The translations under genes were made by a program, and so were the position numbers. Of a DNA stretch of 64,000 nucleotides, positions 8,272-17,081 are shown in pieces. The notes beneath the pieces were generated by a model, which saw only the letters and a list, made by a program, of their open reading frames with translations, was not told the DNA's origin and made no database searches. Each line of letters starts with the position of its first letter. Positions within the stretch are counted from its first letter, which is position 1. The stretch covers positions 496,001 to 560,000 of the forward strand of contig LNDX01000001.1 in assembly GCA_001464475.1 (NCBI GenBank). Reading direction: 5' to 3'. This DNA comes from Flavobacteriaceae bacterium Ga0077528 (lineage in GTDB: Bacteria > Bacteroidota > Bacteroidia > Flavobacteriales > Flavobacteriaceae).

Positions 8272-8847
8272 CTATTTTGTCTTCTTAACGTATTGCGTTA
8301 AAATGAAAATACTTTGATTTTCAACACGTCCTTCAATAAGGTTGGCATCGTCCCAAACTAATTTTATGTTGTGAACAGCAGCACCACGTTTTGCAGTGAA
8401 AGTTGCTCCTTTTACATCTAAATCTTTTATTAAAACTACTGAATCACCATCCAAAAGTACATTTCCGTTAGAATCTTTGTGAACAATTTTTCCTTCGTCA
8501 TCATCGGCTTCGCCAGTTGCTTTTGCCCATTCAAGAGCATCTTCATCCAGATACATCATTTCTAACATATCCATGTTTTTTAAACGCGCATGCATTCTCC
8601 AAGAAACAATTTGTACAGGAAGATTTTCATTCCACATGCTATCACTTAAACCACGCCAATCGTTTGGATTCATGGTTTCAGGATTTTGAATTTGATCTCT
8701 TAATGATTTTGTTATTAAAATACAATTTTCAGGAGTAGCTTCAGTTTTTGGTTCTACTAAATAGACAACCAAATTTTCATCACTTCCACTAATTTCACAC
8801 AAAGAACCACTTCTGTCTTTTAATCTTTTTTCTGTAACTACACTCAT
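8272..8847 (-). CDS. PhnA-domain protein
   Basis: The 191-residue protein ends in a PhnA domain (about residues 122-190): DSNGNVLLDGDSVVLIKDLD, VKGATFTAKRGAAVHNIKL and NLIEGRVENQSIFILTQYVKK. PhnA proteins were named for alkylphosphonate genes but have no assigned catalytic step, and small RNA-like folds have been proposed. The N-terminal part, where the zinc ribbon normally sits, has only one early Cys (SLCEISGSDENLVVYLVEP), so zinc binding there looks lost. Start MSVVTEKRLKDRSGSLCEI is the only sensible one. Its neighbours (ALDH, outer-membrane-like protein) do not suggest a pathway. Confidence 0.85.
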   Translation of the reverse strand: MSVVTEKRLKDRSGSLCEISGSDENLVVYLVEPKTEATPENCILITKSLRDQIQNPETMNPNDWRGLSDSMWNENLPVQIVSWRMHARLKNMDMLEMMYLDEDALEWAKATGEADDDEGKIVHKDSNGNVLLDGDSVVLIKDLDVKGATFTAKRGAAVHNIKLVWDDANLIEGRVENQSIFILTQYVKKTK

Positions 8848-8856
8848 TTTATAAGA

Positions 8857-9348
8857 TTATAAGTTGAATGAAGCACCAATTTGAAACACAAACTGATTAT
8901 TGAATCTCTCATATCCAATAGTGTTTGAATCATATTTCGCCAAAGGAATTCCAGCTTCTGTGTAAATTCCAAAACCTTCTGTAAAAAAATACCTTGCACC
9001 AAGATGAGCACCAAAATTCCTTAAACCTAAATCAAGTCCTGGGTAAACATCTAATTTGTCACTAATATTCAAAACATTTCCAATATTAGCATTGAAACGC
9101 GCTTTAGCATCAAATTTATCAGCAAATTTAGGTGTTCCTGCTTTGGTTGTAGTATTTAATAAATAAGAAGTTGTAAATCCATAAGAAATATTTTCTCCTG
9201 CTCCAAAATCAATAGTTGCAGCAATTCCAGTTCCATATTCTTGCATTGTCGCACCAACTTGAAATTTTTTATCTCCTTTTCCTTTAAACGCTTGCGAATT
9301 TGCAAAACTTGCAGTTAACACAAGTAATAATGTAATAACTCTTTTCAT
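8857..9348 (-). CDS. Small exported beta-barrel-like protein (perhaps DUF6646)
   Basis: I take the ATG at 9346-9348, giving 163 residues that begin with a signal peptide MKRVITLLLVLTASFANSQ. A longer frame upstream would place residues before the signal peptide and cross the predicted promoter. The mature chain has alternating hydrophobic strands (KKFQVGATMQEYGTGIAATI, LDLGLRNFGAHLGARYFF) and ends NNQFVFQIGASFNL, a C-terminal Phe-x-Leu pattern of outer-membrane barrels. The family name DUF6646 is from memory. No function is known. It is 9 bp upstream of the PhnA gene, but a dedicated -7 box lies at 9371-9378. Confidence 0.75.
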   Translation of the reverse strand: MKRVITLLLVLTASFANSQAFKGKGDKKFQVGATMQEYGTGIAATIDFGAGENISYGFTTSYLLNTTTKAGTPKFADKFDAKARFNANIGNVLNISDKLDVYPGLDLGLRNFGAHLGARYFFTEGFGIYTEAGIPLAKYDSNTIGYERFNNQFVFQIGASFNL

Positions 9349-9370
9349 AATTTCTGTAAATTTTAGAGTG

Positions 9371-9399
9371 CAAATATAAGCAATCCATTTCAATAGCAA
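9371..9399 (-). promoter_or_regulatory. Predicted promoter of the barrel-like gene
   Basis: On the minus strand TTG (9397-9399), an 18-nt spacer and TATATTTG (9371-9378) match the Bacteroidetes -33/-7 pattern. The ATG is at 9348. Confidence 0.5.
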
Positions 9400-9403
9400 C
9401 TTT

Positions 9404-9442
9404 AAAAGTCAACTTCAAAAGTCAACTTCAAGAATCAATTTC
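9404..9442. repeat. 13-nt tandem array
   Basis: AAAAGTCAACTTC is perfectly repeated at 9404-9416 and 9417-9429, followed by a degenerate third unit AAGAATCAATTTC at 9430-9442. It lies directly upstream of the predicted promoter of the leftward barrel-like gene. Confidence 0.85.
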
Positions 9443-9491
9443 AATGGTTAACTCTAAATTTCAATACCTACAACACGCAACCCTATAACTA

Positions 9492-10220
9492 TTAATTCCT
9501 TCCTTTTTCAGTATGATACAAATTATTTAGTGGTTCGCTTTGCCAAAATTCTTTAGAATCTACATCCATAATTGTCAAAGGTCCTTTAAATGCAGCCCCA
9601 GTATCTACATTCCAAATGCATGCTTTTTTGATTGGAATAGTTTCACCTATTCTTGTTACAGGTGTGTGACCAATATAAATTTCATCATATAAAGTCAATC
9701 TTCTTGGATAAAACCAACTTGTTTTTTCTAAGTTTTCATCCAACGATAAAGCAGTTTCCCACAAGGTTCTATCCCAATAAAATAATTTCGGAAAATATTC
9801 ATAAGCAATGCCATTCATATTGGTAAAACCAGCATGAATAAACAACCTGTTTTTATCATCTAAATAATAGTTTTCCAATGACTTTAAAAATGCAATATGT
9901 TTCAACTTTGTTGCTTCAGAAATTGTTGAATAGGCGATAACAGTAGCTTCTCCACCATGTTTATACCATTCTCTATTATCAGTGCTGTTTTCAAGCCAAT
10001 CTAAAAGGAGTTCGTCGTGATTTCCTCTGATGAAGATGCATTTTTGTTTTTGACCTAAATCAATCAAATAATCTATTACCTGAGGCGATTGACTCCATCC
10101 ATCAACATAATCACCAAGAAAAATTAAAGTATCATTTGTTGTAACACTAGCGCGCTCCATTATTTGATGCAACGCTCGTAAACCGCCATGTATATCTCCA
10201 ATTACTAATGTTCTATTCAT
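9492..10220 (-). CDS. Calcineurin-like metallophosphoesterase (serine/threonine phosphatase / Ap4A hydrolase type)
   Basis: The 242-residue cytosolic protein carries all the two-metal phosphoesterase motifs: VIGDIHGG (residues 6-13), FLGDYVDGW (about 34-42), IRGNHDEL (about 64-71), FIHAGF (about 128-133) and YIGHTPV (about 185-191). The GDYVDGW and GHTPV forms are those of bacterial PP1-like phosphatases and bis(5'-nucleosyl)-tetraphosphatases; I cannot tell which substrate. Its start overlaps the 3' end of the upstream AlbA_2 gene by 8 bp, indicating translational coupling and a shared transcript. Confidence 0.9.
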   Translation of the reverse strand: MNRTLVIGDIHGGLRALHQIMERASVTTNDTLIFLGDYVDGWSQSPQVIDYLIDLGQKQKCIFIRGNHDELLLDWLENSTDNREWYKHGGEATVIAYSTISEATKLKHIAFLKSLENYYLDDKNRLFIHAGFTNMNGIAYEYFPKLFYWDRTLWETALSLDENLEKTSWFYPRRLTLYDEIYIGHTPVTRIGETIPIKKACIWNVDTGAAFKGPLTIMDVDSKEFWQSEPLNNLYHTEKGRN

Positions 10221-11364
10221 TTTGTTTATTATATTTCACCTTCCTCAAAACTCGCATTACTTCCTTAAAATTTACATAAACAGTTGTAAAAGGATGCAAT
10301 TTCAATAAAGGTTTTGCTTCAATTAATTTCTGTTTGGCATCTTCAAATCCGTTGAGGTAACAAATCATTAGAGTGGATGGCAAATTAATCAAATCTTTAT
10401 GTTCTCTATCAGATAATTCGATTCCTTTTTGCAATTTATTCAACAAAGATAAATTAGAATTATAAATATGAAACAAAACTTTTCGATTGTATTGTGGTGG
10501 TTCAAAAAGCATTTCGGTTTCTATTTTATAATAGCCATTATCAAAGAAAGATAACTTTTGTTGTTCCAACGGATAATAACTTGTTTTATCATTCAATCCC
10601 AAAGGCACATATTCGGTTATCGTAAAAGTATTTTCGTCATAATCAATCGTCACATCATCTTGAGCCGAATAAAACAACTTAATTTGCTCGTTTACCAATT
10701 CGATATCAACTCGTGTAAAAAAGGTTTTATCTCTATTTTTTTTCGGAATTCCTGCCCAACAAATCACAAACAATTCCTTAAAAACCTTATACTTTGATGG
10801 CATATCCTTATGACGATTATTCACAAAATCAATTACGCCATCAAGCGTATTAGAAATGCTATTTCTCGAGCTGTTTTCAATGCTTAAAACCGTTTCAATA
10901 TTAAGTTTAGAATACGGAATTTTTTCATCGGTAGGAATGGTATTGCTTCCTCTTCTTACAAAAGTAGCATTAGCCAAAATGGTATGAATATTTTTCTTAA
11001 AATAGGAAGTTTTAGATTTGGGTTTTATAGTAACTAATCCAACAACTTTATCTCGAGGCAAATTCGGAAAAGGAACATTTTCATATTGAATTTTAGGTGG
11101 ATTTTCCAAAAAAGCATTTACCAAATTCTGAATGCGACTGTCATCAAAAAAATCGTCTCCGGTTATTTCGTTATTCTCATCTTCAACACCAACAACGATA
11201 TAAGAATTATTAGAAGGATTAGAATTAGATAAAGCACAAATATGTTTCAAAAACTTAGCTTTCCCTTCCTTGGTGTGCAAATTCAACTGCCGTTTTTTAT
11301 CATAAAAACTACACTCATCATTGTGAGCCAGTAAGTTCTTGATAAGTAGGCGTTTGTTTATCAT
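10213..11364 (-). CDS. AlbA_2 (Schlafen-like) domain protein
   Basis: In this 383-residue protein, residues about 1-160 match the AlbA_2 domain of putative DNA-binding or ATP-binding proteins: FLKHICALSNS, SYIVVGVEDENNEITGDDFF and a final FVRRGSNTIP. The remaining 220 residues are unrecognised and lack a P-loop, so it is shorter than AlbA_2 proteins fused to helicase or winged-helix modules. AlbA_2 domains occur in transcription regulators and in some defence or stress proteins. Overlap with the downstream metallophosphoesterase gene by 8 bp points to a functional pair. Role unknown. Confidence 0.75.
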   Translation of the reverse strand: MINKRLLIKNLLAHNDECSFYDKKRQLNLHTKEGKAKFLKHICALSNSNPSNNSYIVVGVEDENNEITGDDFFDDSRIQNLVNAFLENPPKIQYENVPFPNLPRDKVVGLVTIKPKSKTSYFKKNIHTILANATFVRRGSNTIPTDEKIPYSKLNIETVLSIENSSRNSISNTLDGVIDFVNNRHKDMPSKYKVFKELFVICWAGIPKKNRDKTFFTRVDIELVNEQIKLFYSAQDDVTIDYDENTFTITEYVPLGLNDKTSYYPLEQQKLSFFDNGYYKIETEMLFEPPQYNRKVLFHIYNSNLSLLNKLQKGIELSDREHKDLINLPSTLMICYLNGFEDAKQKLIEAKPLLKLHPFTTVYVNFKEVMRVLRKVKYNKQNE

Positions 11365-11370
11365 TTTTTT

Positions 11371-11433
11371 AGTTTGCAGTCTCAGTCTCAGTTTACAGTG
11401 CTATGCTGCGACTGAAAACTGCGACTGAAAACT
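11371..11433. repeat. Imperfect palindromic array of CAGT/ACTG words
   Basis: The left part (11371-11399) contains AGTTTGCAGTCTCAGTCTCA and the right part (11411-11433) contains ACTGAAAACTGCGACTGAAA; the reverse complement of the right part matches the left at 14 of the first 16 positions. It fills the gap between the aldo/keto reductase stop and the AlbA_2 start, so mRNA from either direction could fold here. Confidence 0.8.
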
Positions 11434-11437
11434 AAAT

Positions 11438-12307
11438 TTAAGGCACTTTATTTCCCATGCTTTCTGTCCAAATAGCGAACCAATCTAGGTTTTCTAAAGG
11501 CAATTCCACGGCTTTCATTAATGCTTGAATTCGAGCAATATTTACAGTTCCAGCAACAGGAATAACTTTTGAAGGATGTTTTAAAATCCAAGAAAGCAAA
11601 ATAGTATCTGAACCAACACCATATTTTTCAACCAATTGCACCAAAAGTTTTTTTAATCGTCTTGTTTGATCAATATCTTCTCTAAAAACTGTTCCTAACG
11701 GATTCCAACTCATTGGTCGAATATCGTGCGTTTGCATATAATCTAAACTTCCATCTAACATGGCTTCATAATGTGTTGCTGAAAATTGAATTTGATTATA
11801 ACTAACTTCCGTTTTACTTCTAATTAATTCGGTTTGAGAAGTAGTAAAATTAGATAATCCAAAATCTATGATTTTTCCTTCTGATTTTAGTTTTTCAACT
11901 GCTTCAGCAATTTCATGAGCAAACATCAACGGACTTGGGCGATGCAAAAGCAAAACATCTAAATAATCTGTTTGAAGATTTTTCAACGAATTTTCTACAC
12001 TCCAAATGATGTATTCTTTCGAGTAATCGTAGTGTTTGATTTTATTAGTTCTACTTCCTTCAAGTTGAATACCACATTTAGAAATTAATTGCAATTTCTC
12101 TCTAGAAATTTTGCTTTCGTCAAATGCTTTTCCAAATTGTTCTTCTGTAGTGTAACCACCATAAATATCGGCATGATCAAAAGCGGTAATTTTATTTTCG
12201 ATACAAATGTTTATCAAATGGATCATTTCTTGTGTGTTGAGTTTTTTATCCCAAACACCCCAATTCATCGTTCCTGCAATTACAGGTGATAATGTTGTTT
12301 TTCTCAT
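11438..12307 (-). CDS. Aldo/keto reductase
   Basis: The 289-residue TIM-barrel oxidoreductase shows the expected catalytic tetrad: Asp44 and Tyr49 in FDHADIYGGY, Lys77 in LISKCGI and His122 in LLLHRPSP. The C-terminal NADPH-binding region includes VIPVAGTVNIARIQALMKA. The pattern is closest to the YdhF-like oxidoreductase subfamily. It reduces carbonyls with NADPH in the cytosol; the substrate is unknown. It is leftward and separated from the AlbA_2 gene by a palindromic array. Confidence 0.88.
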   Translation of the reverse strand: MRKTTLSPVIAGTMNWGVWDKKLNTQEMIHLINICIENKITAFDHADIYGGYTTEEQFGKAFDESKISREKLQLISKCGIQLEGSRTNKIKHYDYSKEYIIWSVENSLKNLQTDYLDVLLLHRPSPLMFAHEIAEAVEKLKSEGKIIDFGLSNFTTSQTELIRSKTEVSYNQIQFSATHYEAMLDGSLDYMQTHDIRPMSWNPLGTVFREDIDQTRRLKKLLVQLVEKYGVGSDTILLSWILKHPSKVIPVAGTVNIARIQALMKAVELPLENLDWFAIWTESMGNKVP

Positions 12308-12476
12308 AATTGAAATTAAAACTCTAAAATTACTAAAACAAAATCATAAATCATCCTTAAAAACTAGAATTAGAGACAAGTTTTAACGCATTGTTAACAT
12401 TCTATTCGTGTTAAAATCTTCAATTTTGAAATGTTAAAATTTTATAGTTAATTGTGCCTCGAAAAAAATAGAATTT

Positions 12477-13481
12477 ATGGAAGAAAATGTTGCTGCTTTA
12501 GATATTAGAGCCATCAATGAAAAGATAGAAAGAGAAAGTGCTTTTATTGACTTATTGACAATGGAAATGAACAAAGTCATTGTAGGTCAAAAGCACATGG
12601 TTGAACGATTGTTGATTGGACTTTTAGGTCAAGGACATATTCTTCTTGAAGGAGTGCCAGGTTTGGCAAAAACGTTGGCAATAAACACCTTGTCGCAAGC
12701 AGTTCAAGGAAGTTTTAGTCGTATTCAGTTTACACCAGATTTGCTTCCAGCCGATGTTGTAGGAACTATGATTTACAACATTAAAGCCAATGAGTTTTCA
12801 ATTAAAAAAGGACCAATTTTTGCAAATTTCGTTCTTGCCGATGAGATTAATCGTGCGCCAGCCAAAGTACAATCGGCTTTGCTTGAAGCGATGCAAGAAA
12901 AACAAGTGACTATTGGTGACACAACTTTTAAATTAGAAAGACCATTTTTGGTTCTTGCTACTCAAAACCCAATTGAGCAAGAAGGAACGTATCCATTGCC
13001 AGAAGCACAAGTCGATCGTTTTATGCTAAAAACAGTTATCGATTATCCTAAAATGGATGAAGAGCGTATGGTTATTCGACAAAATCTGAAAGGTTCTTAT
13101 GAAAAAGTAAACGCTGTTGTTTCGGTAGAACAAATTTTGCGTGCTCAAGAAGCGGTTCGCGAAGTTTATATGGATGAGAAAATCGAAAAATATATTCTTG
13201 ATATCATTTTCGCAACACGTTTCCCAGAAAAATATAAATTAGAATCTCTAAAACCATTAATAAGTTTTGGTTCTTCACCTCGTGGAAGTATCAATTTGGC
13301 AACAGCAGCTAAATGTTATGCATTTATCAAACGCCGTGGTTATGTAATTCCAGAAGACGTTCGAGCAGTAGTTCACGATGTTTTACGTCACAGAATCGGA
13401 ATCACCTACGAAGCCGAAGCCGAAAACATAACTTCAGTTGACATCATCAACAAAATCGTTAACGAAATTGAAGTACCTTAA
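12477..13481 (+). CDS. MoxR-family AAA+ ATPase
   Basis: The 334-residue protein has Walker A GVPGLAKT (about residues 59-66), Walker B and pore-region sequence FVLADEINRAPAKVQSALLE (about 122-141), and sensor motif LVLATQNPIEQEGTYPLPEAQ (about 160). MoxR ATPases act as chaperones with VWA-domain partners. Here the gene heads a cluster with a DUF58 protein and BatA-E, the usual Bacteroidetes arrangement, in which the system is linked to envelope and stress tolerance. The gap to the DUF58 gene (70 bp) is filled by a hairpin array. Confidence 0.95.
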   Translation: MEENVAALDIRAINEKIERESAFIDLLTMEMNKVIVGQKHMVERLLIGLLGQGHILLEGVPGLAKTLAINTLSQAVQGSFSRIQFTPDLLPADVVGTMIYNIKANEFSIKKGPIFANFVLADEINRAPAKVQSALLEAMQEKQVTIGDTTFKLERPFLVLATQNPIEQEGTYPLPEAQVDRFMLKTVIDYPKMDEERMVIRQNLKGSYEKVNAVVSVEQILRAQEAVREVYMDEKIEKYILDIIFATRFPEKYKLESLKPLISFGSSPRGSINLATAAKCYAFIKRRGYVIPEDVRAVVHDVLRHRIGITYEAEAENITSVDIINKIVNEIEVP

Positions 13482-13492
13482 ATTTAGTTGGC

Positions 13493-13534
13493 AGTGCTCA
13501 GTGCTCAGTTAGCAAACTGAATACTGAACACTGA
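13493..13534. repeat. CAGTGCTCAGT hairpin array inside the moxR-bat operon
   Basis: A 19-nt left arm (13493-13511) and right arm (13516-13534) pair at 16 of 19 positions around a 4-nt loop AGCA. Related ACTGAACACT words continue to about 13549. The array occupies almost the entire moxR to DUF58 gap. Confidence 0.85.
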
Positions 13535-13551
13535 CTACTGAACACTAGAAA

Positions 13552-14421
13552 ATGGAGACGAAAGACCTACTAAAAAAAGTTCGTAAAATAGAAATTAAAA
13601 CCCGAAGATTGAGTGATCATATCTTTTCGGGAGAATATCATACGTCTTTTAAAGGACGCGGAATGACGTTTTCTGAAGTGCGACCTTATCAATTTGGTGA
13701 TGACGTGCGTGCTATCGATTGGAATGTGACTGCGCGTTATAACGAAGCACACGTAAAGGTTTTTGAAGAAGAACGCGAATTAACTATGATGTTAATGGTT
13801 GATATTTCGGGTTCAGAAAGTTTTGGAACTAAAAATCAGTTGAAAAGCGAAATCGTAACTGAAATTGCCGCGACGATGGCTTTTTCAGCAACTCAGAATA
13901 ACGACAAAATTGGTTTGATTTTGTTTTCCGATGAAATCGAATTGTATATTCCACCTAAAAAAGGAAAATCACACGTACTCCGAATCATACGAGAATTAAT
14001 CGAATTCCAACCTAAAAGTAGAAAAACCGATTTATCACAAGCCTTGAAGTTTTTATCATCAACTCAAAAGAAGAAAGCCATTGTATTTTTGATTTCTGAT
14101 TTTATGGTGGATGATGATTACGAAAAAACATTAAAAATAGCAGGAAAAAAACACGACATCACCGGAATTCGAGTATATGATGTTCGAGAAGAAACAATGC
14201 CAAATATAGGAATGGTAGAAATGGAAGATGCAGAATCGGGTGAAATTATGGTTGTGGATACGAGTTCTAAAAATGTTCGATTGAATTACGAAAAAAACTA
14301 CCAGCAGAAAGTTGGTTATTTTAAAGACATTTTTTCAAAATGTGGTTCAGGAACCGTAAACACTCGTGTTGACGAAAGTTATGTTAAAAAATTATTGGGT
14401 TATTTTAAATCCAGAGGATAA
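13552..14421 (+). CDS. DUF58 domain protein with VWA-like fold
   Basis: In this 289-residue cytosolic protein the DUF58 core is evident in GMTFSEVRPYQFGDDVRAID and WNVTARYNEAHVKVFEEERE (about residues 38-77). It is followed by a MIDAS-like DISGS (about 84-88) and a second-half IVFLISDFMVDDDY. These proteins pair with MoxR ATPases. The stop codon at 14419-14421 is directly followed by the ATG of the next gene (14422), so translation is likely coupled. Confidence 0.92.
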   Translation: METKDLLKKVRKIEIKTRRLSDHIFSGEYHTSFKGRGMTFSEVRPYQFGDDVRAIDWNVTARYNEAHVKVFEEERELTMMLMVDISGSESFGTKNQLKSEIVTEIAATMAFSATQNNDKIGLILFSDEIELYIPPKKGKSHVLRIIRELIEFQPKSRKTDLSQALKFLSSTQKKKAIVFLISDFMVDDDYEKTLKIAGKKHDITGIRVYDVREETMPNIGMVEMEDAESGEIMVVDTSSKNVRLNYEKNYQQKVGYFKDIFSKCGSGTVNTRVDESYVKKLLGYFKSRG

Positions 14422-16050
14422 ATGAAATTCAAATTATATATATTATTTTTTCTACTGACAACGTCACTTTTTGCCCAAAAAGTCACGACTTCTATTGATT
14501 CTACTAAGAAAAAAATCGGAGCTGAATTCAAGTTGACTTTAAAAGCATCCGTGAATAAAACAGATAAAGTTGTTTTTCCTAAGTCCAAAAATTTTGGCGC
14601 TTTAGAAGTTATAGAATCTTATAAAATAGACACGATTAAATCGAATGACAAATACGAATTAATCAAAAAATACGGATTGACTCAGTTTGATTCAGGTAAA
14701 TATACTATTCCAAGAATTCAGATTTTAATTAACGGAAAACCTTCTTTTTCGGATAGTTTAAAAGTTGAGGTTGCTGATGTAAAAGTTGATACCTTAAAAC
14801 AGAAAATGTATGAAATTAAAGATGTAATTCCTGTTGAAAGCTCAAGCGATTGGTGGAAATATCTTTTAGGATTTTTACTTTTAGTTGGTTTAGGATTTTT
14901 AGCTTTTTGGTTATTCAAAAAGTATTACAAAAAACCTGAAAAAATTGAAGAAATCGTTTATAAAACTCCAATTGAAAAAGCAACATCATTATTGCAACAA
15001 TTAGAAAGAAAAGAACTTATTCAACGTGGTGAAATAAAATCGTATTATTCCGAATTAACCGATATTGCAAGAACTTACATCGAAGAAGAAATTCACATTC
15101 CAGCAATGGAAAGCACTACTTCTGAGTTAATTGTGAGTTTGAGAAATGTTGCAAAAAGCAAAAAATTAAAGCTTTCAAAAGAGATACTTGAAAATTTAGA
15201 GAAAGTATTACAACAAGCCGATTTAGTAAAATTTGCTAAAGTAAAACCTCTCGATTTTGAAATCGAAGAAGATAAAAAACGAATTACAAGCACAATTGTA
15301 ACTATTCACAAAGCCATTCCAGAACTAGTTGAAGAAAAATATGAATTAGAGGAGTGGAATGAAGAGCAAAAACAAAAAGCATTAGCTAAAAAAGCATCAG
15401 AACAAAAAATAAAACGCATCAAAAACGCAGTCTTTATTACAGTTTTGGTTCTTGCATTAGCTGTTGGAATAGCGTCTGCAATAAAAGGATTCGACTTTGT
15501 CAAAGATTTTGTTCTAGGTAACGAGACCAAAGAACTAGTAGAAGGCGAATGGGTTTTAAGTGAGTATGGAAATCCTGGAGTAATCCTCGAAACTCCTAGG
15601 GTTTTAAAAAGAATTGACGCTAAAAAATCACTTCCAAGAGAATCTTATGCTATACTAAAAGAAATGCAATTGTTTGAATATGGAGCATTAAATCAGAAGC
15701 TATTTATTGGCGTTTCCACTATTAAATTCAAAGATACAACCGATATTAAATTTGAAACGGTTTTAGACGGAATTACAAAAAACTGGGAAAAACTTGGAGC
15801 ACAAAATATGCTTTTCAAACAAGAAGAATTCAATACAGGAAAAGGTGTAACAGGTGTAAAAGCTTATGGAACAATGACTGTTTTTGATAAAGAAGAAGAT
15901 GAAAGTGAGAAAATGTATTATGAGATTTTATTGTTTAAACAAGATGGTGGTTTGCAACAAATAATAGTTTCTCAAAGAGAAGGTGATGAATATGGCGAAA
16001 AAATTGGTAAAAGAATTATTAATTCTGCCGAATTAAAACAAGCTCAATAA
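14422..16050 (+). CDS. Exported membrane protein of the bat operon (BatD-like N-terminal part)
   Basis: The 542-residue protein has a signal peptide MKFKLYILFFLLTTSLFAQ and a beta-rich exported region (about 20-140) resembling the Ig-like repeats of BatD. A first transmembrane helix lies at about 145-165 (WWKYLLGFLLLVGLGFLAFW), followed by a charged helical cytoplasmic segment. A second helix sits near 335-352 (NAVFITVLVLALAVGIASAI), followed by a C-terminal domain. It lies between the DUF58 and batA genes with no gap upstream and 2 bp downstream. Function is unknown; by position it belongs to the MoxR/Bat complex. Confidence 0.75.
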   Translation: MKFKLYILFFLLTTSLFAQKVTTSIDSTKKKIGAEFKLTLKASVNKTDKVVFPKSKNFGALEVIESYKIDTIKSNDKYELIKKYGLTQFDSGKYTIPRIQILINGKPSFSDSLKVEVADVKVDTLKQKMYEIKDVIPVESSSDWWKYLLGFLLLVGLGFLAFWLFKKYYKKPEKIEEIVYKTPIEKATSLLQQLERKELIQRGEIKSYYSELTDIARTYIEEEIHIPAMESTTSELIVSLRNVAKSKKLKLSKEILENLEKVLQQADLVKFAKVKPLDFEIEEDKKRITSTIVTIHKAIPELVEEKYELEEWNEEQKQKALAKKASEQKIKRIKNAVFITVLVLALAVGIASAIKGFDFVKDFVLGNETKELVEGEWVLSEYGNPGVILETPRVLKRIDAKKSLPRESYAILKEMQLFEYGALNQKLFIGVSTIKFKDTTDIKFETVLDGITKNWEKLGAQNMLFKQEEFNTGKGVTGVKAYGTMTVFDKEEDESEKMYYEILLFKQDGGLQQIIVSQREGDEYGEKIGKRIINSAELKQAQ

Positions 16051-16052
16051 CA

Positions 16053-17057
16053 ATGGAAAAAATAAGTTTTTTAAATCCTGAATTTTTTTGGTTGTTTTTG
16101 CTAATTCCTTTTGCAATAGCTTGGCTTTGGTGGAAAAATAAAGAACAAACAGCTACTCTAAAAATAAGTTCTGTTAAAGGATTTAAAGGTTCTAAATCAA
16201 TTTTGGCAAGGTTAAAACCGCATTTGTCAGGATTACGAATTTTGTCTTTATGTTTTTTAATTATCGCTTTAGCTCGACCAAGAGCGGTTGATATTAGTAA
16301 TCAAACTAAGACGACTAAAGGAATCGATATTGTCATGGCAATTGACCTTTCCAGTAGTATGTTGGCAAAAGATTTGAAACCCAACAGAATGGAAGCTTTG
16401 AAAGAAGTAGCAACTAATTTTGTTGACGCTCGACCAAATGATAGAATTGGTGTTGTGGTTTATGCAGGCGAAGCTTATACAAAAACTCCAGTTACAAGTG
16501 ATAAAGCTATCGTAAAACAAGCTATTTCAGACATTAAATTTGACAACGTTCTTCAAGATGGAACGGGAATCGGAATGGGATTGACCACAGCAGTAAATCG
16601 ATTGAAAGAGAGTAAAGCCAAAAGCAAAATCATTATTCTTTTAACTGATGGTGTAAACAATTCAGGATTTATAGAACCAGAAACAGCATCAGAAATTGCA
16701 AAAGAATACGGAATAAAAGTGTATACAATCGGATTAGGAACTAATGGAATGGCCGAATTTCCTTATGCTTATGCTCCAAACGGAAGAGATTTTTTATATA
16801 GAATGTTGCCTGTAGAAATTGACCAAGAACTAATGAAAACAATTGCAAAAAATACAGGAGGAAAATATTTTAGAGCAAATAATAATAGTAAATTAGAAAG
16901 TATATACAACGAAATCAATAAACTAGAAACAACAGAAATTGAAGAATTGAAGTACTATGATTACGACGAAAAATACAGATTGTTTGTTATAATCGCAGGA
17001 ATATTATTATTGATAGAAATCGCATTAAGAAACACAATTTTTAAAAGTTTTATATAA
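16053..17057 (+). CDS. batA: BatA, VWA-domain membrane protein
   Basis: The 334-residue protein has N-terminal transmembrane helices (about 8-24 and 57-75), a VWA domain (about 90-285) with intact MIDAS DLSSS (in IDLSSSMLAKDLKPNRMEA), and a C-terminal membrane helix (FVIIAGILLLIEIALR). BatA is an inner-membrane protein of the aerotolerance-named Bat system, presumed to interact with MoxR. It starts 2 bp after the previous stop; a 94-bp gap with an inverted repeat separates it from batB. Confidence 0.92.
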   Translation: MEKISFLNPEFFWLFLLIPFAIAWLWWKNKEQTATLKISSVKGFKGSKSILARLKPHLSGLRILSLCFLIIALARPRAVDISNQTKTTKGIDIVMAIDLSSSMLAKDLKPNRMEALKEVATNFVDARPNDRIGVVVYAGEAYTKTPVTSDKAIVKQAISDIKFDNVLQDGTGIGMGLTTAVNRLKESKAKSKIIILLTDGVNNSGFIEPETASEIAKEYGIKVYTIGLGTNGMAEFPYAYAPNGRDFLYRMLPVEIDQELMKTIAKNTGGKYFRANNNSKLESIYNEINKLETTEIEELKYYDYDEKYRLFVIIAGILLLIEIALRNTIFKSFI

Positions 17058-17081
17058 TTGGGAAATCCCAAGAATAAAATA

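Noticed and set aside
9349..9399. Longer N-terminus for the barrel-like protein at 8857
   Set aside because: It puts 17 residues before a perfect signal peptide and crosses the predicted -7 box.
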